A stretch of DNA of 64,000 nucleotides from Cellulomonas avistercoris (GTDB taxonomy: Bacteria > Actinomycetota > Actinomycetes > Actinomycetales > Cellulomonadaceae). The notes under the pieces were generated by a model, which saw only the letters and a list, made by a program, of their open reading frames with translations, had not been told where the DNA came from and did no database searches. Each line of letters begins with the position of its first letter. Position 1 is the first letter of the stretch. Location: contig NZ_JACSQV010000002.1 in NCBI RefSeq assembly GCF_014836445.1, positions 435,247 through 499,246 of the forward strand, given 5' to 3'. The position numbers and the translations under genes were made by a program. Of the stretch, positions 17,666 through 26,336 are shown one piece after another.

Positions 17666-19275
17666 CGCCGCGTCCAGCGCTGCACGTCGAACCACGGGCC
17701 CCACGCCACGCCGTGCTCGTGCGGCTCCAGGACGTGGTCGATCCCGTCCCAGGCGTCCAGGCCGCGCGCGACGTAGGTGTGCTCGAGCGCGAACACCGTG
17801 ACCAGCGGCGGGTTCGCCACGAGCCGGCCCTGCAGCTCGCGGTAGAGGGCGGACCTCGCGGCGGGGTCGCCCTCGCGGCGCGCCGCCTCGAGGAGCGCGT
17901 CGACCTCGGGGTCGGCGTAGCCCGACGGGTTGGAGTAGGCGTCGTCCTGCGCGAACACCGCGAAGTCGGAGTGCAGCTGGCGGTACGCCTGGGCGTCGGG
18001 GTCGTACGGCATGTCGCCACCGCCGAGCACGAACGCCTTCTCGTCCATCGCCGTCACGGCGTACGGCCGGTCGACGCCCTCGAGCGCGACGTCGACCCCG
18101 AGCGCCGCCATGTCGGACGCGAAGGCCTGCGCGACGTCGCGCCGCAGCGTGTCCTCCGCGAAGTACATGAGCGTGAACGCGAACGGCACGCCGCCCTTCG
18201 CGCGCGTCCCGTCGGGGCCGGGCACCCAGCCGGCCGCGTCGAGCAGCGCGGCGGCCGCCGCGGGGTCGTGCGCGAACGTCGCGGCGGGCTCGTACGCGTC
18301 GCCCTGCGCGGGCGTGAAGGGCGTGGCCAGCGCGACGCCGTGGCCGGCGAGGATCCCGTCGATCATGGCCTGGCGGTCGGTGCCGAGGTTGAGCGCGACG
18401 CGCACGGCCGGGTCGGCGAAGAAGGGCAGCGTCACGGGCAGCGAGATCGCGCGGAAGTCGCCCGACGGGTTGGTGACGAGCTCGATGCCGTCCTCCCCCG
18501 CGAGCTGGGTGGCCGTGCGCGGCGAGAGCTGGGCGCCGTCGACCTCCCCGGCGCGGACCCGCTGCGCGCGGGCGTTCTCGTCGGGCACGAACGCGAGGTG
18601 GATCGTCGTGACCTGCGGCGTGCCGCCCCACCAGTCGTCGCGGGCCGTCAGCGTCATGGACTCGCCGCGGCGCCACTCGGCCAGCGCGTACGGCCCGGTG
18701 CCGACCGGCTCGGTGGCCAGCGGCGAGCCGACGACGTCCCCGCCGAGGGCCTCGGACGCCGGGATGCCCAGGGTCAGGCGCGCCGGCAGACCGGCGTAGG
18801 GGTAGGCGAGGTCGATCCGCACGGTCGTGGCGTCCAGCGCCGTGACCTGCTCGATCATCGCGTAGTCCGCCGCCATCCAGGAGCCCACGGCCGGGTCGCG
18901 CACGGCGTCGAGCACCGCCACGACGTCCTGGGCGTCGAACGGCGAGCCGTCGCTGAACGTCACGCCCGTGCGCAGCCGGACCGTCCACGACGTGAGGGTC
19001 GCGTCGGGCTCGGGCATCGCCGCGGCCAGCCCCGGCTCGAGCACGCCGTCCGCACCCACCGCGACCAGGCCGTCGTACAGCTTGGACGTGATGCCCAGCG
19101 GGTACTCCAGCGGGTGCAGCGACGAGTACTCGCCGGTCTCCGCCAGGCGCAGCGTGGCCGGGTCGGGGGCGGCACCCGTCGCGGCGGCTGAGCAGCCGGA
19201 CGCGACGAGCGCGACCAGAGCGACGGCGCCGAGCAGGCGGGCGGGGGCGGTGGGGCGGGTGGGACGCAGGTGCAC
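17662..19275 (-). CDS. ABC transporter substrate-binding lipoprotein, SBP family 5
   Basis: A 537-residue extracellular solute-binding protein of the peptide/nickel type (SBP_bac_5). The signal ends in lipobox VASGC (Cys28). Family features include 'GLAAAMPEPDATLTSWTVRLRTGVTFSDGSPFDAQDV' (start of lobe I) and 'EPVGTGPYALAEWRRGESMTL'. GTG 19275 has GAGGGG about 7 bases upstream and lies 11 bp after the upstream permease stop, the only non-overlapping junction of the operon. It is the only binding protein for two permease/ATPase sets. Substrate unknown. Confidence 0.87.
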   Translation of the reverse strand: MHLRPTRPTAPARLLGAVALVALVASGCSAAATGAAPDPATLRLAETGEYSSLHPLEYPLGITSKLYDGLVAVGADGVLEPGLAAAMPEPDATLTSWTVRLRTGVTFSDGSPFDAQDVVAVLDAVRDPAVGSWMAADYAMIEQVTALDATTVRIDLAYPYAGLPARLTLGIPASEALGGDVVGSPLATEPVGTGPYALAEWRRGESMTLTARDDWWGGTPQVTTIHLAFVPDENARAQRVRAGEVDGAQLSPRTATQLAGEDGIELVTNPSGDFRAISLPVTLPFFADPAVRVALNLGTDRQAMIDGILAGHGVALATPFTPAQGDAYEPAATFAHDPAAAAALLDAAGWVPGPDGTRAKGGVPFAFTLMYFAEDTLRRDVAQAFASDMAALGVDVALEGVDRPYAVTAMDEKAFVLGGGDMPYDPDAQAYRQLHSDFAVFAQDDAYSNPSGYADPEVDALLEAARREGDPAARSALYRELQGRLVANPPLVTVFALEHTYVARGLDAWDGIDHVLEPHEHGVAWGPWFDVQRWTRR

Positions 19276-19286
19276 GGGTGAGCCCC

Positions 19287-20291
19287 TCAGGAGACGGAGA
19301 TACGCGGGTCGGCGACGGACTGCAGGACGTCCGCGACCGTGTTGACGACGACGTACAGCCCGCCGAGCACGAACGTCACACCCGCGATCGCGGGGAAGTC
19401 GGCGACCGGCAGGCTGGCGGACAGGTAGGACCCGAGCCCGCCCCACGTGAAGACGCCCTCGATGAGCAGGACGCCGCCGAACATGAAGCCGAGCTGCAGG
19501 GCGCTCATCGACAGCGCCGCGTCGAGCGAGTTGCGCAGCACGTGCCGGCGCAGCACCTGGAACTCGGTGAGCCCCTTGGCGGTCGCGGTGCGCACGTGGT
19601 CGGACCGCAGCGTCTCGGTCAGGCTCGAGCGCAGCACGCGCCCCATCGCCAGGGCGGGCCCCACCGCGAGCGCGAGCGCCGGGAGCGCGACGTGCGCGAG
19701 CGCGTCACCGGCCGCACCCACGTCGCCGGCGAGCAGGCTGTCGAGGATCGTCATGCCGGTCGGGCCGCCCGTCACACCTCCCCGCCCCGACGCCGGCAAC
19801 CAGCCCAGCAGCTTGTAGAACACGATCAGCCCGACGATCCCGAGCATGAACGTCGGGGCCGTCGAGCCGAGGAACAGCAGGCCGCGGAACAGCCCGGACA
19901 GCCGCCAGCGCAGCATGCTCGACACCGCGAACAGCATCCCGAGCACCAGCGCCGCCGCGAACGCGACGAGCACGAGCTCGAGCGTCGCCGGCAGGTAGGC
20001 CGAGATGTCGTCCATCACCGGGCGGCGCGTGCGGAACGACGTCCCCAGGTCACCCGTGACGAGACCGCCGACGAACGACAGGTACCGCTCGGGTGCCGGG
20101 TCGTCGAGACCGAGGCGCTCGCGTGCCGCCGCGACGGCCTCGGGCGAGGCGTTGCCGCCGATGGTGGCGGCGACGGGGTCCGCGCCCGAGACCTCCTGCA
20201 GGAAGAACAGCACGAACGACAGGACCAGGAGCAGGCCGAGCAGCGAGGCCAGGCGGACGGCGAGGAAGCGCAGGTGGGGCACGGCGGTCAC
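19287..20291 (-). CDS. Peptide-type ABC transporter permease, DppB-like (first set)
   Basis: A 334-residue permease with an N-terminal helix (10-30), the periplasmic loop 'PVAATIGGNASPEAVAAARERLGLDDP' typical of DppB/OppB, then 'GDLGTSFRTRRPVMDDI' and about five more helices. The EAA loop is 'RTATAKGLTEFQVLRRHVLRN'. GTG start at 20291 overlaps the stop of the preceding DppC-like gene. Confidence 0.9.
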   Translation of the reverse strand: MTAVPHLRFLAVRLASLLGLLLVLSFVLFFLQEVSGADPVAATIGGNASPEAVAAARERLGLDDPAPERYLSFVGGLVTGDLGTSFRTRRPVMDDISAYLPATLELVLVAFAAALVLGMLFAVSSMLRWRLSGLFRGLLFLGSTAPTFMLGIVGLIVFYKLLGWLPASGRGGVTGGPTGMTILDSLLAGDVGAAGDALAHVALPALALAVGPALAMGRVLRSSLTETLRSDHVRTATAKGLTEFQVLRRHVLRNSLDAALSMSALQLGFMFGGVLLIEGVFTWGGLGSYLSASLPVADFPAIAGVTFVLGGLYVVVNTVADVLQSVADPRISVS

Positions 20292-21214
20292 CTCCGGTGG
20301 GCGAGCCGGTTGCGCACTGCGTCACCGGCGAGGTTGGACAGGAGGCTGAGCAGCATCACGACCAGCCCGGGGACCAGCGGGATCCACCAGGCGTCGAGGA
20401 TCTCGACCAGGCCGCGCGAGGTGTCCGACCCGAGCTCGGGGGCCGGTGCGGGCTGGCCCAGGCCCAGGAAGGACAGCGAGGCCAGCACCATGACGACGTT
20501 GCCGACGTCGAGGCTGGCCGTGATGACGGCCGTCGGCACGACGCCCGGCAGCACGTGACGCCGCATGACCCGCAGCCGCCCGACGCCCGCCATGCGCGCC
20601 GCCTCGACGTGCGGCCGCGCCATGATGCCGCGCACCTCGCCGCGGATGATCCGCGCGTAGTACGGCCACCACACGACCGTCACGGCCAGGAACGTGTTCG
20701 CCAGTCCCGGCCCCAGCGCGGCGGCCACGGCCACCGCGACGAGCATCGACGGCAGGGCGAGGAAGACCTCGGTCGTGCGCATGAGCACCGCGTCGACCCA
20801 GCCGCCGGCCATCCCGGCGACGAGCCCGACCACCGTGCCCACGAGCAGGCCCACCGTCGTCACGACGAGCGCGAGGAGCCACGACGTCCGCAGACCCACG
20901 AGCACCCGCGAGAGCGTGTCGCGGCCGATCTGGTCGGTGCCCAGCACGTGGCCGTCGGCGAACGGCGCGAGCTTCGGGACGCCCACGGGCTGCACCGGGT
21001 CGTACGGCGCGAGCACCGGTGCCAGCACCGCGACCACGGTCACCAGGAGCAGCAGCCCGATGAGCGTCCGGTCCAGCGCGCGGCGCGCCGTGGTGTCGGT
21101 GCCGGCGCTCCGGCGACGGGCGCCGCCGCGCCAGCGGGGCGCCGGGCCGGCCGGGGCGGGCAGCCCCGCGCCGGCGCCCACGCGGCCGTCGGCGGGGACG
21201 AGGACGTCGGTCAT
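20288..21214 (-). CDS. Peptide-type ABC transporter permease, DppC-like (first set)
   Basis: A 308-residue permease. A basic N-terminus precedes the first helix (about 45-65), then 'HVLGTDQIGRDTLSRVLVGLRTS', the DppC hallmark, and about five helices. The EAA loop is 'EAARMAGVGRLRVMRRHVLPG'. The ATG at 21214 overlaps the stop of the dual ATPase gene (ATGA), and the stop overlaps the next permease. Confidence 0.9.
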   Translation of the reverse strand: MTDVLVPADGRVGAGAGLPAPAGPAPRWRGGARRRSAGTDTTARRALDRTLIGLLLLVTVVAVLAPVLAPYDPVQPVGVPKLAPFADGHVLGTDQIGRDTLSRVLVGLRTSWLLALVVTTVGLLVGTVVGLVAGMAGGWVDAVLMRTTEVFLALPSMLVAVAVAAALGPGLANTFLAVTVVWWPYYARIIRGEVRGIMARPHVEAARMAGVGRLRVMRRHVLPGVVPTAVITASLDVGNVVMVLASLSFLGLGQPAPAPELGSDTSRGLVEILDAWWIPLVPGLVVMLLSLLSNLAGDAVRNRLAHRR

Positions 21215-23244
21215 CAGGACTCCCCCCTGCGCACGCACGCCACCTCGTGGCGCAGCGTCACGTCGGACGTCGGACGGTCCCCGACCGCGGCGAGCTGGAC
21301 GCCCACCACGGTGCTCGCGCACTCGGGCAGCGCGACCGGGCAGCGGGGGTGGAACGCGCACCCGGTGGGTGGGTCGAGCGCGCTCGCGGGTTCACCGGCC
21401 AGCGGCTCGGCCGTCCGGCCGGGCTGCGGCACGGCCGCGACGAGGTTGCGCGTGTACGGGTGCCGCGGGTGCGCGATGACGTCCTCGGCCCGGCCGACCT
21501 CGACGATGCGGCCGAGGTACATCACGGCGATGCGGTCGCCGACGATCCGCGCGACCGCGAGGTCGTGGGTGACGAACATGACCGCGATGCCCAGGTCCCG
21601 GCGCAGCTCGTTGACGAGGTTGAGCACGGTCGCCGCCACCGAGACGTCGAGCGCGCTGGTCGGCTCGTCGCACAGCAGCACCTGGGGCGGCACGATCGTC
21701 GCGCGCGCCAGCGCCACGCGCTGGCGCTGCCCGCCCGACAGCTCGCCCGGCAGCGCGTCGAGCACCGCGGCGGGCAGGCCGACCCGGTCGAGGATCGCGA
21801 GCGCCTTCTCCTCCCTGACATCGCGCGGCGTGCCGCCCGGCAGGCGCTCGTGCAGCACCTCGCGGACCGTGAGCCAGGGGGTGAGCGACGAGCCGGCGTC
21901 CTGGAACACCATCTGCACGTCGGTGCCGCGCGGCCCGCGCAGCGACCCGGTGAACCGCCGCTCGAGGCCGCCGGCGACGCGCAGCAGCGTGGACTTGCCC
22001 GAGCCGGACTCCCCGACGATCGCGACGGACTCCCCCGGCTGGAGGTCGAACGTCACGCCGCGCAGCGCCGCGAGCCGCGCCCGGCGCCCGCGCTCGTCGC
22101 GCACGGAGAACGTGCACTCCAGGTCGGCGGCCTGCACGACCGGGGCGCCGCGGTCGGGCGCGGCCAGGGGCGGCAGCGGCGGCAGCAGGACGGGCGCCGA
22201 CGCCTCGCCGGCGAGCTCGGCGGCCCGCAGGCACGCGGCCGCGTGGGCGCTGCGCGGGTCGTCGCCGAGCACGGTGAGCGCGGGTGCGGTCGTCGTGCAG
22301 GCCTCGACGGCGAAGCGGCACCGCGAGGCGAACGCGCAGCCGCTCCCGGAGCCACCGGCGCCCGGCGCCTCCGCGGGCAGCGCCCACAGCGGGCGGGTCC
22401 GGTCGCAGTCGAGGGACAGCCGCGACCCCAGCAGGCCCATCGTGTAGGGGTGGCGCGGCGACTCGAGGACCTCACGCGTCGTCCCCGTCTCGACGATGCG
22501 GCCCTTGTACATGACGACGATCCGGTCGGCGACCTGCGCGGCGACACCCAGGTCGTGCGTGATGAAGACGAGCGAGCAGCCCAGCTGGTCGCGCATGCCG
22601 GCCAGCAGCGCGAGCACCTGCGCCTGGACCGTCACGTCCAGGGCCGTCGTCGGCTCGTCGGCCACGACCAGCTCGGGGTCGCCCGCCACGGCCATCGCGA
22701 TCATGACGCGCTGCCGCAGCCCGCCGGACAGCTCGTGCGGGTAGCAGCCGTAGCGCCGCTCGGGCTGCGGGATGCCGACCGCCCGCATGAGGCGGATCGC
22801 CTCCTCGCGGGACCCGGCCTTCTCCGCGACCTGCGTGCCGACGTGCATGGTCGGGTTGAGCGACGTCATCGGGTCCTGGAACACGACCCCCAGGCGGGTG
22901 CGGCGCGCCTCGCGCACCTCCTGCGGCGACGCGGTGCTCAGGTCCAGGCCGGCCACCTCGAGCGTGCCGTCGATCCGGGGCCGCGAGGACTCGGGCAGCA
23001 GCCCCAGCAGCGCCATGCTCATGACGCTCTTGCCGGAGCCGGACTCACCGACGACCCCGACGATCTCCCCGCGCCCGATCTCGAGGTCGATGCCGTGCAG
23101 GATCTGCGAGCGAACCCCGTTGCGCTCGAGGCTCACGTCGAGCCCCTGCAGGCGGGCTACGGGCCCCACGGCGCGGGGCGCGTCGGTCCGGGACGCGTCA
23201 CGGGGGGTCGGCGCCTCGGCGAGGAGGGATGCGGTGACGTCCAT
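21214..23244 (-). CDS. Peptide-type ABC transporter, fused dual ATPase (first set)
   Basis: A 676-residue DppD-DppF fusion. Domain 1: 'VVGESGSGKSV', 'LSGGLRQRV', 'LVVADEPTTALD', 'FITHD', ending in a Cys-rich oligopeptide-transporter tail ('GCAFASRCRFAVEAC'). Domain 2: 'IVGESGSGKST', 'LSGGQRQRV', 'VLLCDEPTSALD', 'FVTHD', with a second tail ('GCAFHPRCPVALPEC'). ATG 23244 has AAGGAG 9 bases upstream, the best ribosome binding site of the operon, and follows a 106-bp gap, so this is its likely first gene. Confidence 0.92.
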   Translation of the reverse strand: MDVTASLLAEAPTPRDASRTDAPRAVGPVARLQGLDVSLERNGVRSQILHGIDLEIGRGEIVGVVGESGSGKSVMSMALLGLLPESSRPRIDGTLEVAGLDLSTASPQEVREARRTRLGVVFQDPMTSLNPTMHVGTQVAEKAGSREEAIRLMRAVGIPQPERRYGCYPHELSGGLRQRVMIAMAVAGDPELVVADEPTTALDVTVQAQVLALLAGMRDQLGCSLVFITHDLGVAAQVADRIVVMYKGRIVETGTTREVLESPRHPYTMGLLGSRLSLDCDRTRPLWALPAEAPGAGGSGSGCAFASRCRFAVEACTTTAPALTVLGDDPRSAHAAACLRAAELAGEASAPVLLPPLPPLAAPDRGAPVVQAADLECTFSVRDERGRRARLAALRGVTFDLQPGESVAIVGESGSGKSTLLRVAGGLERRFTGSLRGPRGTDVQMVFQDAGSSLTPWLTVREVLHERLPGGTPRDVREEKALAILDRVGLPAAVLDALPGELSGGQRQRVALARATIVPPQVLLCDEPTSALDVSVAATVLNLVNELRRDLGIAVMFVTHDLAVARIVGDRIAVMYLGRIVEVGRAEDVIAHPRHPYTRNLVAAVPQPGRTAEPLAGEPASALDPPTGCAFHPRCPVALPECASTVVGVQLAAVGDRPTSDVTLRHEVACVRRGES

Positions 23245-23350
23245 GGTGACCGGCTCCTTCGGTGCTGGTGGGGGCGAGGTCGGCGACCGTGGCACAGGCT
23301 CACCCAGGGGTGTCTCGGGCTGGTCTCCGGCAGATGTCCGGCGGATGTCC

Positions 23351-24637
23351 TCACGAGCGGGACAGCTCCGGGACGGGGGGTGCGACGGCCGCCCGTGCGG
23401 CGGCGTCGGCGGCGATCACCGCGGCGACCCGCCGCTGGCGCGAGCGCGACGTCACGGCCAGCAGCACCGACACCACGAGGGCGAGCCCCGCCGCGCCGAG
23501 CCACAGCGCGCGCGAGCCGTAGGAGTCGAGGACGAGGCCGCCGGCGACCGGCCCGACCGCCATCGCGAGCGAGTGCGTCACGCCGTACACGCCCTGGTAG
23601 CGGCCGCGGCGCGCGGTGTCCGCGAGGTCCGCGGTGAGCGACGTCGCCTGGGGGTGCGAGCCCATCTCCCCGAGCGTCCAGACCGCGACGGTGACCATGT
23701 ACATCGCGAGCGACGACGCGGCCGCCTGCAGCCCGACGCCGACAGCGGTGACGGCGATCGCGACGACGATCACCAGGTCGCGCGACCACCGCTGGAAGTA
23801 CCGGGCGGTCGGCAGCTGCAGCACGCACAGCAGCACGCCGTTGAGCGTCAGCAGCATCCCGAAGTGGCTCGACGGGTGACCCTGCTCCGTCATCACCAGC
23901 GGCAGGGTCGTCATGGACTGCACGTAGACGACCGAGTAGACGAACATCACGGCGGCGAAGGTCATGAAGACCCGGTCGCGCAGCACGGACACCAGCCCGT
24001 CACCCCGGCCCGTCGTGGCCGGCTCACCGACGACCGGCGCCGGTGCGGGCAGCTGCGTCTCGGGGACCTTCGCCGCGACCAGGCACGTCGAGACGAGCAC
24101 GAGGGCGGCCTGGCACCAGAACAGCAGCGCGAACGAGTGCTCGGCCATGAACCCGGCGGCGAGCGGGCCGATGGCGTAGCCGAGGTTGACGGCCCAGTAG
24201 TTGTAGTTGAACGCGGCCCGCCGGTGCCGCGGCTCCACCAGGTCGCCCACCATCGTGTGGATGACCGGTCCCGCCGCCCCGTTGAACAGCCCGTACACGG
24301 TCAGCAGAGCGGCGATCAGCAGGGCCCCGTCGACGAGCGGGATGGCGACGAGGACGACGACGCTGAGCAGCTCGCTGCCGATCAGCACCCGGCGCCGGCC
24401 GAACCGGTCCGCCAGGACCCCGCCGGCGAGGGACGACACCACGACCCCGGCGCCGTAGGCGGCCACGACCAGGCCCGCACCCGCCGCCGACATGCCGATC
24501 GACGACGTGAGGAACAGCGTCATGTAGGGGACCACGAAGCGGCCGATCCACACGACGAGCTGGGCCGTCCACAGCCACCAGAAGGTGGCGGGCAGGTCCC
24601 GCAGTCGCGTGTGCACGGGCGTCTCGGCCGAGGTCAT
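23351..24637 (-). CDS. MFS transporter (DHA1-like efflux pump)
   Basis: A 428-residue major facilitator with about 12 helices. The loop 2-3 motif 'GGVLADRFGRRRVLIGS' matches the MFS A motif, and 'AAFNYNYWAVNLGYAIGPLAAGFMAEH' matches motif C of drug antiporters. The ATG overlaps the end of the upstream glycosyltransferase gene (ATGA), provided that gene's homopolymers are read correctly. It lies 106 bp before the peptide transporter operon. Substrate unknown. Confidence 0.87.
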   Translation of the reverse strand: MTSAETPVHTRLRDLPATFWWLWTAQLVVWIGRFVVPYMTLFLTSSIGMSAAGAGLVVAAYGAGVVVSSLAGGVLADRFGRRRVLIGSELLSVVVLVAIPLVDGALLIAALLTVYGLFNGAAGPVIHTMVGDLVEPRHRRAAFNYNYWAVNLGYAIGPLAAGFMAEHSFALLFWCQAALVLVSTCLVAAKVPETQLPAPAPVVGEPATTGRGDGLVSVLRDRVFMTFAAVMFVYSVVYVQSMTTLPLVMTEQGHPSSHFGMLLTLNGVLLCVLQLPTARYFQRWSRDLVIVVAIAVTAVGVGLQAAASSLAMYMVTVAVWTLGEMGSHPQATSLTADLADTARRGRYQGVYGVTHSLAMAVGPVAGGLVLDSYGSRALWLGAAGLALVVSVLLAVTSRSRQRRVAAVIAADAAARAAVAPPVPELSRS

Positions 24638-26073
24638 CGCCGGTTCCTTCGTTCGCAGGGGTCGCCCGGGGCCGCCCGGTGGTCCGGGCGGTCGTGGCGG
24701 GGTGGGTGGGTGGAGCCTACGACCGCCGCCCCCCCCCCCCGGGGCGGGGCGGCGGGCCCCCCCCCGGCCGCCGATGCCCCCTCGCCCGCCCCGGCGTCCT
24801 TCTCGGGTGCCGGCAGCCGCACGAGCTCCCGGACGGCGACGACGAGGAGGGCGACCACGGCGAGGTTGCGTCCCGCGAGGAGGAACGTCGGCCCGGCCAC
24901 GCCGTCGACGATGTCGTCGTACATCCACGGGTAGGCGAGCTGCGTCGCACCGGCGACCGCGAGCACGCCCCACGCCGTCACGCGCCACCGGGGCAGGCCG
25001 AGCGCGAGGGCCACGGCCACCGCAGGGGCGAGCCACGCGGCGAACTGCGGGCTGCCGACCTTGTTCAGCACGAGCAGCACGAGCGTGAGGACGAACGCAC
25101 CGCGCACGACGAAGTCGGCGCGCATCGCGGTGTCGGTCCAGAGGCGCTCGCCCGCGCGGCGCCGCACGCGCCACAGCAGCACGGTGACGGCGAGCACCGC
25201 GACGAGCAGCGCGGGTGTGGCTGCGTCGGCGACGGCCCGGGCGCCCGGTGCGGTGATCTCGAACGTGAAGATCTTGTCGTCGTAGCCCCGGGTCACCTGG
25301 GTGGACCAGAGGCCCGCGACCATGAAGGGCGTCGCGAGGATCGACTCGATCTGCAGGTCGCGCTGGCCCTGCGTGGTGACGAACGACAGCACGTTCGCCC
25401 CGCCGCCGAGCGCGACGACCGTCCCGACGACGACCACGCACACGGCGAGGGCGGGCACGACGACGTCGCGCACCGGACGGCGGGCCGCGAGCACCAGGGG
25501 GAGCACCGCGGCCCCGGGAGCCACCTTGACCCAGGCGCACGCGGTGAGCAGCGCCGCCGAGAGCCGCGGGCGGGAGAGCGCCACGAGCAGGGCGACGACG
25601 GTCAGCGGCGCGACGAACCCGTCGAGGCGTCCCAGGCCCGCCGGTCCCAGCAGGGCGATGAACGCGACGAACCACAGCGCCGCCACGCGTCCGTGGGGGC
25701 GGCGCAGCAGCAGCGCCACCGCCACGGCGTTGAGGACCGCGACGAGCGCCAGCCACGCGAGCGGGTACGGACCGCCCTCGGCCAGCCCGGCGAACCCCGC
25801 GACGAGCATGGGCACGATCGCGCCCGCGGGGTAGACCCACTCGTAGTCGAGCACCGGCCAGCTGCCGTCGACGAACGCCATGTAGGCCCACCAGCGGTAC
25901 AGCCCGAGGTCGCCGAGCGTCCAGACCCACACCACGAGACCCACGTGGGCGACCCACGCGTGGGCGAGGAGGAACGCGACCCACACGAGCGGGGTGCGCC
26001 AGGCCTTCGGCGGCGCCGCCCTGGCGAACCGTCCGGGCGCGGTGCGAGGCGACGCCCCTGACGGTGCGGACAT
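24634..26073 (-). CDS. Polytopic membrane glycosyltransferase, GT87/DUF2029-like
   Basis: A 479-residue protein with about ten hydrophobic helices. The early loop has acidic/aromatic residues ('DGSWPVLDYEWVYPAG') typical of polyprenol-sugar dependent mannosyltransferases of the GT-C fold; 'CAWVKVAPGAAVLP' and 'NKVGSPQFAAWLAP' also fit that group. These enzymes add mannose to lipids or cell-wall glycans outside the membrane. The last about 50 residues are Gly/Pro/Arg-rich and encoded across a C12 and a C9 run, so the C-terminus is uncertain: shifted by one, the frame would stop near 24717. Confidence 0.7.
   Translation of the reverse strand: MSAPSGASPRTAPGRFARAAPPKAWRTPLVWVAFLLAHAWVAHVGLVVWVWTLGDLGLYRWWAYMAFVDGSWPVLDYEWVYPAGAIVPMLVAGFAGLAEGGPYPLAWLALVAVLNAVAVALLLRRPHGRVAALWFVAFIALLGPAGLGRLDGFVAPLTVVALLVALSRPRLSAALLTACAWVKVAPGAAVLPLVLAARRPVRDVVVPALAVCVVVVGTVVALGGGANVLSFVTTQGQRDLQIESILATPFMVAGLWSTQVTRGYDDKIFTFEITAPGARAVADAATPALLVAVLAVTVLLWRVRRRAGERLWTDTAMRADFVVRGAFVLTLVLLVLNKVGSPQFAAWLAPAVAVALALGLPRWRVTAWGVLAVAGATQLAYPWMYDDIVDGVAGPTFLLAGRNLAVVALLVVAVRELVRLPAPEKDAGAGEGASAAGGGPAAPPRGGGAAVVGSTHPPRHDRPDHRAAPGDPCERRNRR
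24729..24765. repeat. C12 and C9 homopolymers in the 3' end of the GT87-like gene
   Basis: Twelve consecutive C (24729-24740) and nine C (24757-24765) lie 30-40 codons before the stop. Tracts of this length are prone to slippage and to sequencing error. Length changes switch between a stop at 24717-24719 and the frame that overlaps the MFS gene. Confidence 0.85.
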
Positions 26074-26336
26074 GGGTGCCCCCTGCCTCGGTGTGACGAT
26101 GCCGCGCCAGGCTACGCGACGACGGCCGGGCGAGGGACGATCCGGGAGGAATGCCGCGAGCGCCCGGGGGCGGCGGCGGTGCCGCGTCCACCACGTGCGT
26201 CAGGCACCGGCGGTGACGGGCGGAATGCGTCGTTCGTGAGGCGGGCGTCGTGCACCGGACGTCCGTCCCTGACGCCACCGGTCCGCGCTCGCTACCCTCG
26301 CGAGCGGGCGAGGACCACGCGACGCGAGGAGCAGAC

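Noticed and set aside
13093..23244. Clavulanate-like biosynthetic cluster suggested by argJ plus oligopeptide transport genes
   Set aside because: No beta-lactam synthetase, CEA synthase, amidinohydrolase or oxygenase genes are present.
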